In this document: positions 36,474 through 44,683 of the stretch, piece after piece
Position numbering within the stretch: the first letter of the stretch is position 1
How the letters are laid out: each line of letters starts with the position of its first letter
Source: Desulfovibrio ferrophilus
GTDB lineage: Bacteria; Desulfobacterota; Desulfovibrionia; Desulfovibrionales; Desulfovibrionaceae
NCBI RefSeq assembly: GCF_003966735.1
Contig: NZ_AP017378.1
Span: 186,001-250,000, forward strand
Direction of reading: 5' to 3'
DNA length: 64,000 nt
The notes under the pieces: model-generated
The model's input: the letters and a program-made list of their open reading frames with translations, nothing else
The model's database searches: none
Told to the model about the DNA's origin: nothing
Program-made: the position numbers and the translations under genes

Positions 36474-37843
36474 AACTGGAAATAATCATCGCCTGCGTCG
36501 CCGTAGAGTTGGTCGGGGTCATCGTTGCCGTAGATGATGTCGGAGTCGGTGCCGCCGTGGATCTCATCCCCTTCGGTGCCGCCGTCCAGAAAGTCTGAGC
36601 CGTCGCCACCATGCAATTCATCGCTGTCATTGCCGCCTGAGAGGTTGTCGTCACCGGTGCCGCCAATGAGCAGGTCGTCCCCGTCGACACCCTGGAGCCA
36701 GTCTTCATCGCCTCCGCCGAAGAGGGAGTCGTTAGCCGCTTGACCGACAAGGGTGTCGTCTCCGCCATAGGCGCGTATGACATCTGCGCCGCCCGTTCCG
36801 TAATGGTCATTGGCCGAGGAGCTGCCATCAATGACGTTATCTGCATCGCTGGTGTCGAAGGCGCTGCCGTCCTCGTTGCCGGTCCAGGAGGTGCTACTAT
36901 CATGGCCGCCGTCTCCTTCATCCTCGTCCGTATTCGCCCCCCCGGGAAGGGAATCATCATCGTCGTCATCGCCACCCTGGAGGGTGTCTTCACCTGTGCC
37001 GCCCTGGAGGGTGTCGTCCCCCCCCGTTTCCTCGCCGGTCAGGGCTGCGAACAGGGTCTGCAGCAGGTCGGAGGGCTGTTCCTCGGTGCCGAAGATCGTT
37101 TCGAAAAGCTCGGCCAGAATCTCTTCGGGGGTTTGTTCGCCGTCTCCGTCTCCGGTTTCGTCGCCTTCCCCCTCGCCTTCGCCACCGGCTCCGTCGCCTT
37201 CACCTTCAGGGACGTCGCCTCCACCACTCCCTTCCTGGCCGTCATCATCGTCGCCATAGAGGTCGCCTTCGGGAACGCCGATGATGGGGGCAGCGGCCTT
37301 GAAGAAAGCCTTTTCAAAGTCGGAGTAAGTGCGGAGTTCGCCGAAGGTGCCGTCGCTCAGGATATCCAGGATGGAATTGACAGCCGTCAGGAAACGAGTG
37401 CCTTCTTCTGTAGTGATGGTTACGTCCAGGCCGTCGTAGAGGAAACAACCAATCTTGGCCATGGCCCCTTGCACATCCAGATCGATACCGGTGCCACGGA
37501 TGCCGATGGTGGCCAAGGGGGTCTTGACCTCGACGCCCTCGGGGTTGGCCTTGCCCACCTGCCCGGTGACCATGCGGAAGGTGCCCTGAGCCATATTGAT
37601 CAGCATGTTGCTGGTCGAGGCATTGTCAGGGTCATAAATGAAACTGTCGATGGTCTGGCTGGCGTTTTCACCCTGCGCCAGGATGGATTCATCCGCGAGT
37701 TTGATTTCGATGGAGCTGCCCTGTGCGGTGAGAATGGTCTCACCTTCATGGATAGGGCTACCCTGAGACAGAATTCGTTCGCCGCCTTCGGAAAGCGCGC
37801 GGACTTCGCCGCTCAGGGCGACGACTTCTCCAATAGTCTCCAT
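36386..37843 (-). CDS. N-terminal part of a frameshifted FecR/RTX protein (paralogue A)
   Basis: 485 codons, the last 35 out of frame. Residues 1-160 form a FecR-like module (ETIGEVVALSGEVRALSEGG, ESILAQGENASQTIDSFIYDP, KTPLATIGIRGTGIDLD). A conserved RTYSDFEKAFFKAAAP (171-186) and an acidic Gly/Glu/Asp linker (195-240) follow. LFETIFGTEEQPSDLLQTLF (246-265) leads into nonapeptide RTX repeats (GGxGxDxLx, about 275-450) that bind calcium outside the cell. After LYGDAGDDYF the frame shifts; restoring one base, for example in TTT at 36480-36482, joins it to the frame ending at 35646. GGGGGGATT precedes the ATG. It is probably a type I-secreted biofilm or surface protein; no secretion genes are nearby. 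Confidence 0.9.
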   Translation of the reverse strand: METIGEVVALSGEVRALSEGGERILSQGSPIHEGETILTAQGSSIEIKLADESILAQGENASQTIDSFIYDPDNASTSNMLINMAQGTFRMVTGQVGKANPEGVEVKTPLATIGIRGTGIDLDVQGAMAKIGCFLYDGLDVTITTEEGTRFLTAVNSILDILSDGTFGELRTYSDFEKAFFKAAAPIIGVPEGDLYGDDDDGQEGSGGGDVPEGEGDGAGGEGEGEGDETGDGDGEQTPEEILAELFETIFGTEEQPSDLLQTLFAALTGEETGGDDTLQGGTGEDTLQGGDDDDDDSLPGGANTDEDEGDGGHDSSTSWTGNEDGSAFDTSDADNVIDGSSSANDHYGTGGADVIRAYGGDDTLVGQAANDSLFGGGDEDWLQGVDGDDLLIGGTGDDNLSGGNDSDELHGGDGSDFLDGGTEGDEIHGGTDSDIIYGNDDPDQLYGDAGDDYFQLCIAVATLISKTFIATSPPAKTCWSSIAH

Positions 37844-38037
37844 GCTGAATCCCCCCCTACAGAAGAATCATGACAGTAATCTTAATAATTAATTAAAAAA
37901 GTAAGGAGTTCTATAGCAGGGGAGGTGAGGGGCTGCAATATGTTGTTTTTGCCTGTGGTTGGGATGCAAGGGGGGAGGTGTTTCGATTGATTGTCAGCGC
38001 ATGTGCAGTGAGTAGTGCTCCAAGATGTGACGAAGAA

Positions 38038-38063
38038 GGCCCGCCGGGTTGTTCCGGCGGGCC
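38038..38063 (-). terminator. Terminator of the second FecR/RTX gene
   Basis: The stem GGCCCGCCGG / CCGGCGGGCC has a 6-base loop, with TTCTTCG on the minus strand, 29 bp after the stop at 38092. Confidence 0.8.
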
Positions 38064-38091
38064 TGTTAAGCATCGGTCGTTGTGTGTGAGG

Positions 38092-39663
38092 TCAGACCGC
38101 TACAAGGGCAATATCGGCGTAAATCACATCGTCCCCTTCGATATGGGCCACCAGTTCCTCTCCGCTGGGGTTGGAGTTGGCAAGGTCGGTGTCGTACCAG
38201 AGGTCGCCGTTGCCATCGAAGACGAACCCTTTGTCGCCTGTGCTGGAACTGCCCGTCGCGCCGCTGTAGGCCCCGCTTACGGTGAAGAAGGAACTGGTCC
38301 CAGGGTGGGTGAAACCGTCGCCCGTGCCGGTCAGAGTGTCCGTGATGTTGTAGCTGTTTCCGTAGAATACGATTTCGTCGATGCCGGTCTGGAAATCCTT
38401 AATGGTGTCACCGCCGACGCCCTGCTGGTAGTAGGTGAATTCGTCGGCCCCGGAGCCTCCCCACATGGTGTCGTGACCACTCTGACCAGCCAGGGTGTCG
38501 TTTCCGGTGCCGCCCACCAGCAGGTCGTTGCCGAGGTCGCCGCTGAGGACGTCGTTGTCGTTGCCGCCGAACATGGTGTCGTTGCCAGCCTTGCCCCAGA
38601 CGTCGTCATCGCCACAATAGGCGCGCATCAGGTCGTTGCCTGTCGTGCCCTCGAAACCCGTGTGGTGGTCGTCGACTCCGGACGTGCCGTCGATGACGTG
38701 GTCAGCTCCGGATTCGTTGAAGTTGCTACCGTCGTCGTCGCCGTTGGTCACGGTTGTCGTTGTGGTGGTGCCGCTATTGTCACCTGGCAGTGTGTCGTCA
38801 TCGTCGTCATCATCTCCGGTTGCCAGGGTGTCGTCGCCTGTGCCGCCTGCGAGTGTGTCGCCCGTGGTGTCTCCACCGGTCAAGGCTTCGAAGATTTGTT
38901 GCAGAAGGCCTGTTGGTTGTTCCTCGGTGCCGAAGATTGTCTCGAATAATTCACCGAGGTCTGTTGTATCTCCTTCGGTGCCGTCTCCTTCGCCCTCACC
39001 GCCTTCACCTTCTCCGCCCTCACCACCTTCTCCATCATCTCCGTCGCCCTCGCCACCATCTCCACCATCATCGCCGTACTGACCTTCGTCCGGAAGGCCG
39101 AGGATTGGTGCTGCGGCCTTGAAGAACGCCTGTTCAAAGTCCGAGTAGGTGCGGATTTCGCCAAAGGTGCCGTCAGCAAGGATGTCCAGAATGGTGTTGA
39201 CCGCATTCAGCAGGCGCGTGCCCTGTTCGGTGGTGATGGTCACGTCCAGACCATCATAGAGGAAGCAGCCGACTTTGGCCAAAGCGCCCTGGATATCGAG
39301 GTCGATACCTGTCCCTCGGATGCCAATGGTGGCCAGGGGGGTTTTTACTTCGATACCTTCTGGATTGGCCTTGCCGACCTGCCCGGTGACCATGCGGAAG
39401 GTGCCTTGGGCCATGTTGATCAGCATGTTGCTGGCCGAGGCGTTGGCTGGATCGTAGATGAAGCTGTCGATGGTCTGGCTGGCATTCTCGCCCTGGGCCA
39501 GTATGGATTCATCTGTCAGTTCGATTTGAACCGAGCTGCTTTGAGCTGTGGTTATGGTCTCACCCTGGTGAATGGGGCTCCCCTTGGTCAGGATGCGCTC
39601 TTCGCCGTCGCTCAACCCACGAACATTACCATTTAAAGCAATGACTTCCCCGATGACATGCAT
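38092..39663 (-). CDS. FecR-type RTX calcium-binding protein (paralogue B, intact)
   Basis: 523 residues, one frame. The FecR-like module (MHVIGEVIALNGNVRGLSDG..., about 1-160) is nearly identical in its core to paralogue A, for example MLINMAQGTFRMVTGQVGKA. The shared RTYSDFEQAFFKAAAP, a strongly acidic Gly/Glu linker and LFETIFGTEEQPTGLLQQIF follow. RTX repeats (NDTMFGGNDNDVLSGDLGND and following) precede the C-terminal GFVFDGNGDLWYDTDLAN...DIALVAV ending. It is probably exported by a type I system elsewhere in the genome and folded by calcium outside the cell. The start at 39663 follows GGAGGGGGATTCGGA. High similarity to A points to recent duplication. Confidence 0.92.
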   Translation of the reverse strand: MHVIGEVIALNGNVRGLSDGEERILTKGSPIHQGETITTAQSSSVQIELTDESILAQGENASQTIDSFIYDPANASASNMLINMAQGTFRMVTGQVGKANPEGIEVKTPLATIGIRGTGIDLDIQGALAKVGCFLYDGLDVTITTEQGTRLLNAVNTILDILADGTFGEIRTYSDFEQAFFKAAAPILGLPDEGQYGDDGGDGGEGDGDDGEGGEGGEGEGGEGEGDGTEGDTTDLGELFETIFGTEEQPTGLLQQIFEALTGGDTTGDTLAGGTGDDTLATGDDDDDDDTLPGDNSGTTTTTTVTNGDDDGSNFNESGADHVIDGTSGVDDHHTGFEGTTGNDLMRAYCGDDDVWGKAGNDTMFGGNDNDVLSGDLGNDLLVGGTGNDTLAGQSGHDTMWGGSGADEFTYYQQGVGGDTIKDFQTGIDEIVFYGNSYNITDTLTGTGDGFTHPGTSSFFTVSGAYSGATGSSSTGDKGFVFDGNGDLWYDTDLANSNPSGEELVAHIEGDDVIYADIALVAV

Positions 39664-39931
39664 TCCGAATCCCCCTCCCACTCTGTAAATGGGTGACGCA
39701 AGAGAAAAGAATCACTGTATCGCTTATAGCAATTGTAGCAAGTTGCTGCAAATGGTGTTTCGAGTTGCGGTGTTCCTTTGCTGGTTATTGAGGAGTGCGG
39801 CGGGGGGGTGCTGTGTTTCGTCGGTCTTGTCTTTGTTGGTGCGTGGAAACGTGAGAGATGCGAACAAGGTGTATGGGAAGGGTGCGAGGAACTTCGGAGG
39901 GAAAAGGGCGTGCGTAAAGAGGGCGGGCGTA

Positions 39932-41713
39932 TCAGGCGGCGCTGGGGTCGTCCGTAGCCAGAGCGAGATGGTGCAGTATTTCGTCTGGGGCTTCTGCGTA
40001 GTCCCCCGCGTGGGAGGAGGCTGTTGTGCCATCCTGGTAGATGAGTGTTGTTTCGTAGGTGTCCCAGGTGCCGTCGTCATCGACATCGAATAAGCTCACG
40101 GAACGTTGAGTCCCGTCAGCATAGAGCAGGTTCGAGCTGCTTTGGTTCCAGTGTCCGTCGGCATCAGTGTCCAGCATGGTTTGGGTTTCTGTGGCGCCAT
40201 CTTCATACAGTGTTGTTGTCGTCGTCTCGGAGGAAATCAATTGCTCTGAATATTCAACTCTGATGACAGGAATCGGGATATGTATAGTGAACCAACCACA
40301 TCTGATTGTATGGTATACGATGCCGAGGGAGTAATGTGGAGTGAAGATATGGGTGTCAGTGGTGGTTGTTTCGGAATCCAGAGGGCTTGAGCTCCAGTCA
40401 TCATAAGGATTTGCAGGCGCTTGTGTCAGGTCGTCTGATACGCCGCCGCCTATCAATGTTGTGGAGCCGGAGTCGAATGGGGAATTGGCCGGTACCATGT
40501 TCTGCACTATGGAATTCGGGAACATGGTGTTGCTGTCCGCAGAGTCCTGGTCTGTGGAGGAGGTCGGGACGCTCTGTGGCTGTGGGGCAAGTTCAGCCTC
40601 GGTGCCATCCCCGTGAGTGGCAGCGGCCAGTGTGATGTCGGGACTTCTGTCCAGCTCTGCGTTCGAGTTGACGTGCGAGGGCGTCTCTTCCTCGGAGGAG
40701 GACTTCTCCGCAACCTCGGTCTCCGTCCGGGAACCGCCACCAAACCACCGCGCGAAGAGGGATGCTATGTCACTCCCATGATCTTCGAAGAAGTCCTGTG
40801 CATAGTTGTACAGCGAGCGTGTCTGATCCTGCGGTGATTCATCGGCTGGGGGTAGCGGGGCTTCGGCTGTGGCGATGACGGCGTCATGGTCGAGCCCGGA
40901 TGTGGTGGAAAGTCCGTCATCCATGCCCTGAAAGAGTGTGACGGCGATTCCGTTGGTTGTCCCGTTGGTGCCAAAGTAGGTTTCGAACAGTGTCAATAGT
41001 TCCTGGTGATCACTCTCTTCGAAGTCAATGTACGTCGTCCCAAAATCCGAAGTACTGAGTTCGGCGTAGTCGTCGTGTGTTTGGTCTGCTCCGGTATCGA
41101 TTACTTCGGCTTCGATAACCTCATGTGTAGCTTCTTCGGAGAGTGGTGCCGCAGCCTTGAAATAGGCTCTTTCAAAATCGGTATACTGTCGAATGCCACC
41201 GATGCGCCCACCGGCCAGGATATCCATGATGCTTCCGGGGGTCGTGATGGTGGCGGTGCCCAAGGCTGTTGTCACTGATAAATGAGGGGCGGAGCCCATG
41301 ACGCTGCCAACCTGAGTCAGTCCGTCGCGGACCACGATGTCCCCACCGTGCTCATCCATCTGGATGCTGGCAGTATTGGAGGAGACGCGAATGCCTTGGC
41401 TTTCGTTGGAGGCGATGTTTCCCGAGGTGATGCGGAATGTGCCGTGATCAATGTGAAGATCGAGGCCCCACTGGTCCGGAAGGCTGGGCTGGAAGGAGAA
41501 ATTCTGAATGATGAAACTGGAAAACTCGCCGAGAGAGATGATGGTCCCATCAGTGAAGGCAACCTCGGCGTGAGCACCTGCGGATGTTGCGACAGCGGCT
41601 CCCGCAGGGACGCTGCCCCCGGTCTTTAGTGGTTGCTCGTATTCTCCGACCGAGAAATGCGCTGAACCAGTGGTGGCGGTTATGGTTGCGACGTTGTCCA
41701 CTATAACCCTCAT
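39932..41713 (-). CDS. FecR-type protein without RTX repeats (divergent paralogue C)
   Basis: 593 residues. The N-terminal module (about 1-190) aligns with A and B: HAEVAFTDGTIISLGEFSSF, HGTFRITSGNIAS, SIMDILAGGRIGGIRQYTDFERAYFKAAAP, then LFETYFGT near 243. The rest differs. A Ser/Thr/Pro-rich middle, a hydrophobic patch (GIVYHTIRCGWFTIHIPIPVIRV, only part quoted by position about 465-487) and a C-terminal pair of repeats (TTTLYEDGATETQTMLDTDADGHW and similar, about 500-570) with DxDxDG calcium-loop-like motifs (DTDADGHW, DVDDDGTWD) follow. There is no RTX and no clear secretion signal. The upstream ribosome binding site is poor. Its function is unknown, but homology with A and B supports a surface or secretion role. 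Confidence 0.85.
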   Translation of the reverse strand: MRVIVDNVATITATTGSAHFSVGEYEQPLKTGGSVPAGAAVATSAGAHAEVAFTDGTIISLGEFSSFIIQNFSFQPSLPDQWGLDLHIDHGTFRITSGNIASNESQGIRVSSNTASIQMDEHGGDIVVRDGLTQVGSVMGSAPHLSVTTALGTATITTPGSIMDILAGGRIGGIRQYTDFERAYFKAAAPLSEEATHEVIEAEVIDTGADQTHDDYAELSTSDFGTTYIDFEESDHQELLTLFETYFGTNGTTNGIAVTLFQGMDDGLSTTSGLDHDAVIATAEAPLPPADESPQDQTRSLYNYAQDFFEDHGSDIASLFARWFGGGSRTETEVAEKSSSEEETPSHVNSNAELDRSPDITLAAATHGDGTEAELAPQPQSVPTSSTDQDSADSNTMFPNSIVQNMVPANSPFDSGSTTLIGGGVSDDLTQAPANPYDDWSSSPLDSETTTTDTHIFTPHYSLGIVYHTIRCGWFTIHIPIPVIRVEYSEQLISSETTTTTLYEDGATETQTMLDTDADGHWNQSSSNLLYADGTQRSVSLFDVDDDGTWDTYETTLIYQDGTTASSHAGDYAEAPDEILHHLALATDDPSAA

Positions 41714-42012
41714 GATATATTCATGAAATTGCTTGATACGTTAATTGTTGTTGGTGAACTGTATCCGAGTCCTGTTTTCAAGGCAAGGGTTCTGCCTTGG
41801 AATACAGAGGGTTATGTTTGCCTGCGAAAAGGAGACTCCCGCAGGGCTTTGGTAGGCTGTCGTACGCGCAGGGAATTCGGGAAATCTCCAGTTTTTGTTC
41901 TGTAGCAGGGGCAAATTCAATGTGGAGTTGATGATGAGTTCAAAGTGTGAGATACAAAACAGTGCGGGGATTGATCGTTGACGTGTCTGTTTCATTGGGG
42001 AATGCTATAGTT
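41714..42012. other. Structured intergenic region between paralogue C and the TPR gene
   Basis: About 300 bp. It contains two hairpins: CAAGGCA / TGCCTTG (41779-41799) and CCTGCG / CGCAGG (41821-41845). On the plus strand TTGACG lies near the 3' end without a well-placed -10. No riboswitch class is recognised. It may be the leader of the TPR gene or the divergent control region of gene C. Confidence 0.4.
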
Positions 42013-42843
42013 ATGTTTGATACGCCAGCTAAACGAGTCCGAGAGGATGTTGCCAGGGCCAAAAGAGCATTGGCCAAGGGCGAGGTTGTGAGTTCCGTTG
42101 AACATTTCTCGAACGCAGTACGGGAAATGATGGGCTCTCAGATCTTTGGCAGAGAGAAATTCGAGGTGGAGGTGCATGCTCAGGAATACCTCAAGGATTT
42201 CAACCGCCATCCGGATATCAAGAAGTTTTTTGCCGACAAGAATATCCACGTTACCCCGTATGTGAAGTTTACCCGTGGTGAAGAACGGGCTTTGCTGGAA
42301 GCCATTGAAAAAATCTTGGGCGAGATGAATGAGGGGAAGCAGCAGGCCGATCAGGCTGCAGAAGTCAAGAAAGAGCGACGTAAGGAAGAGCTGCTGGAAA
42401 AAGGGCAGTACTATCTGGATAAGAAAGAGTTTCCCAAAGGGAAAAGCATCCTGCGGGGCGTAGCGGAAGAATTTGGGCATGAAGATGGAGTGCGAACGGA
42501 CATTGGACGCAGGCTGCTGAAGGCCGGGTTGTACTTCGAGGCAGGCGAGGTCCTTGAAGAGGCCATCGGACAAAACTCCAGAGACAGTCACGCTTTGGCC
42601 TTTGCGGTTCAGGCCTACAAGAATGCGCGCGAATATCCCAAGATGGAAAAGATGTATAAAATCGCGCTGAAAAGCTTTGGCTCGCATCCCAAGACGCTAC
42701 TGCATATGGCCGAAATGTATCTTGATTGGCGAAAATATGACGAAGCCTATGATTTTGCCAAACAGGCCTTTGACGGAGATACGTCACTGACCGAAGCCCA
42801 GGAAATTATTGATACTTGTGGCAAAAGAATCTTCAAACATTGA
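42013..42843 (+). CDS. Cytoplasmic TPR protein
   Basis: 276 residues. There is no signal peptide or membrane helix. The first 130 residues are charged and helical (MFDTPAKRVREDVARAKRALAKGE). Tandem TPR-like units follow: EKGQYYLDKKEFPKGKSILR, LLKAGLYFEAGEVLEEAIGQN, AFAVQAYKNAREYPKMEKMY and HMAEMYLDWRKYDEAYDFAKQ. These repeats mediate protein contacts; partner unknown. An upstream GTG would add 22 residues, but the ATG at 42013 gives the cleaner start. A strong terminator follows. Confidence 0.82.
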   Translation: MFDTPAKRVREDVARAKRALAKGEVVSSVEHFSNAVREMMGSQIFGREKFEVEVHAQEYLKDFNRHPDIKKFFADKNIHVTPYVKFTRGEERALLEAIEKILGEMNEGKQQADQAAEVKKERRKEELLEKGQYYLDKKEFPKGKSILRGVAEEFGHEDGVRTDIGRRLLKAGLYFEAGEVLEEAIGQNSRDSHALAFAVQAYKNAREYPKMEKMYKIALKSFGSHPKTLLHMAEMYLDWRKYDEAYDFAKQAFDGDTSLTEAQEIIDTCGKRIFKH

Positions 42844-42860
42844 TCTGTCTGGAGATGAAA

Positions 42861-42890
42861 AAGCCCCTTGGATCAGAGGGGCTTTTTTTT
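42861..42890 (+). terminator. Rho-independent terminator after the TPR gene
   Basis: AAGCCCCT / AGGGGCTT stem followed by eight T, 18 bp after the stop. Confidence 0.92.
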
Positions 42891-42944
42891 GGAAAAGGCA
42901 ACCCCTTTGACTGGGCGACGTGAGGAGCGTTTCTGAGAGGGGGC

Positions 42945-43526
42945 TCAGAGCGCTTTAGCCAGCAGTCCCCCCGCATGTGTTGCTTTATCGATGAGGTCCT
43001 GATGCTTTGCGATAATACCGCGATCGAAGAGGTGCAGAACCGGAAGTTCGGCCACGATTTCATAACCGAGGGCCTCCAGAGGGAGGCGCATGGCATCCAT
43101 GGTAAAGCCCATGTCTTTCTCTTCGGATTGTTCCGCGATGGCGCCAATGACAGCCTTTCGTCCTTGCCCGGCTAGCCTGCTGGACCATGCACGAGGTCTG
43201 GTGTTTTCGAAATCATAGAAGCAGTACAATCTGTCTATGAACGATTTCATCCAGGCGGAGACATTGTAGTTGTGTACGGGGGAAATGAGTACGAGGCCCT
43301 TTGATTCCTGAAGGTGAGGGTACAGAAGGGTCATTCCGTCCTGGAATCGGGTACAAATCTTGTCTTTGCGGCATTTTTCGCATCCCACGCAGGGCTCGTA
43401 TTTATAGTCGCGCAAATGCACTTCGTGGGCAGAGGCGCCAGCCTCCCTCGCACCTGCGATGACTGCCTGGAGCATGGTGTGGGAATTGCCGCCCTTTCGG
43501 GGGCTGCTTTCTATGGCGGTGATCAT
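42945..43526 (-). CDS. Flavodoxin-like iron-sulfur/NAD(P)H-dependent flavoprotein
   Basis: 193 residues. The flavodoxin-like fold starts with AIESSPRKGGNSHTML, the FMN phosphate loop. CVGCEKCRKDKIC is the Cys-rich motif of iron-sulfur flavoproteins (ISF family), which can bind a 4Fe-4S cluster. LISPVHNYNVSAWMKSFIDR is the typical flavin-ring loop. It probably transfers electrons from ferredoxin or NADH to an acceptor such as a quinone or oxygen species. It is a single gene, convergent with the TPR gene across its terminator. Confidence 0.87.
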   Translation of the reverse strand: MITAIESSPRKGGNSHTMLQAVIAGAREAGASAHEVHLRDYKYEPCVGCEKCRKDKICTRFQDGMTLLYPHLQESKGLVLISPVHNYNVSAWMKSFIDRLYCFYDFENTRPRAWSSRLAGQGRKAVIGAIAEQSEEKDMGFTMDAMRLPLEALGYEIVAELPVLHLFDRGIIAKHQDLIDKATHAGGLLAKAL

Positions 43527-43736
43527 GTGGGCCTCGTTGACCGTAGGGTCTCTGATTTGGAACTATGCAATACCTCAAAGGTCTTTGGTTGCGGCCCTGA
43601 TGTCAAGGATGGTCGGCGACTTGCTGCCGCCAGCCATTCTTGTATCTCTTATTTTCTTGTATTTGAAGAAAGAAGAGGGGAGTCCCTGCGCAGGACTCCC
43701 CGTGTGGTGGTTGCAGTGATAGGGCGAGGTTGAGGC

Positions 43737-44495
43737 CTAGCTCTGTTCGCGGTGTACAGGGAAGCCGCCGAAGGACTGGGCCGTGGGCATGACCTCGATG
43801 CGGTTGACATTGACGTGAGCCGGAGCCGTGGCCACATAGTGCACAATGTCTGCGATGTCTTCGCCTGTCAGGGGTTTCATGCCGGAATAGACCTGAGCGG
43901 CCTTGTCCTTGTCGCCCTCGAAGCGGACGACGGAGAATTCGGTTTCCGCCATGCCGGGTTCGATGTTGGTTACGCGAACTCCGGTGCCATGCAGGTCGGC
44001 CCGCAGGTTCAGGGAGAACTGCTTTACAAAGGCCTTGGTCCCCCCGTAAACGTTGCCTCCAGGATAGGGCCAGTTGCCGGCGATGGAACCCAGGTTGACC
44101 ACCAGTCCCTTGCTGCGCTCGACCATGCCGGGAAGGACTGCGCGGCTCATGGCTACCAGGCCTTTGATGTTGGTGTCGATCATGGTTTCCCAGAGATCCA
44201 GATCACAACGCTGTGCAGGTTCCAGGCCCAGCGCCAGGCCCGCATTGTTGACCAGGACGTCAATATTCTTGAAGTCTTCAGGCAAGGCGGCCACGAAGTC
44301 ACTGATGGCTTTGGAATCGCGAATATCGAAGGTTGCAGTATGAACCTGAGCAGGCGATAACTCGGCTGCGAGCGCATTCAGGCGCTGGGTGCGTCGTCCG
44401 GTGATGATGAGCTTCCAGCCCTCGGCGGCGAAGCGCCTGGCCATGGCCTCGCCGAATCCCGATGTGGCGCCAGTGATGAGAATTGTTTGCGACAT
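43737..44495 (-). CDS. ydfG: NADP-dependent 3-hydroxy acid dehydrogenase (SDR, YdfG-like)
   Basis: 252 residues. Classical SDR motifs: ITGATSGFGEAMARRF for the dinucleotide (TGxxxGxG), VLVNNAGLALGLEPA, and the catalytic Ser (NLGSIAGNWPYPG) and YGGTKAF (Tyr and Lys). Many segments match the E. coli YdfG consensus, including ETMIDTNIKGLVAMSRAVLP and QFSLNLRADLHGTGVRVTNI. YdfG oxidises L-allo-threonine, serine and 3-hydroxy acids with NADP. The ATG at 44495 follows TTAAGGAGATAATC; the frame open further upstream is not needed. It stands alone. Confidence 0.93.
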   Translation of the reverse strand: MSQTILITGATSGFGEAMARRFAAEGWKLIITGRRTQRLNALAAELSPAQVHTATFDIRDSKAISDFVAALPEDFKNIDVLVNNAGLALGLEPAQRCDLDLWETMIDTNIKGLVAMSRAVLPGMVERSKGLVVNLGSIAGNWPYPGGNVYGGTKAFVKQFSLNLRADLHGTGVRVTNIEPGMAETEFSVVRFEGDKDKAAQVYSGMKPLTGEDIADIVHYVATAPAHVNVNRIEVMPTAQSFGGFPVHREQS

Positions 44496-44683
44496 GATTA
44501 TCTCCTTAATGATCCCTTTGGATTGGTCATTGCCGATTGTTGCTGATAAGCTTTGGAGAGTAAACTCCAGAGATTGTCGCCATGACAAATGGGTGCATTG
44601 CCTAAGGGCCTTTGCGTGAAGTGCTGGTCTGGTTCTTCTTTTGTTTGGGTGTTGTTGTAATTATCTAAAATGATGAGTTTTTT

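Noticed and set aside
36386-36482. Programmed ribosomal frameshift in the RTX gene
   Set aside because: No classical slippery heptamer with a downstream stem was found; a simple one-base indel explains the pattern better.
35800-39500. Repeated GGTGTCGTC-like DNA as a tandem repeat or CRISPR-like array
   Set aside because: The periodicity comes from codons of RTX nonapeptides in two protein genes; there are no constant repeats with unique spacers.
39689-40093. A 134-codon frame on the plus strand between FecR genes B and C
   Set aside because: It overlaps the 3' end of gene C, and its composition (Cys, Val and Gly rich) is not protein-like.
41821-41870. c-di-GMP (GEMM) riboswitch before the TPR gene
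   Set aside because: Some words resemble conserved GEMM pieces, but the order and the paired stems do not fit.
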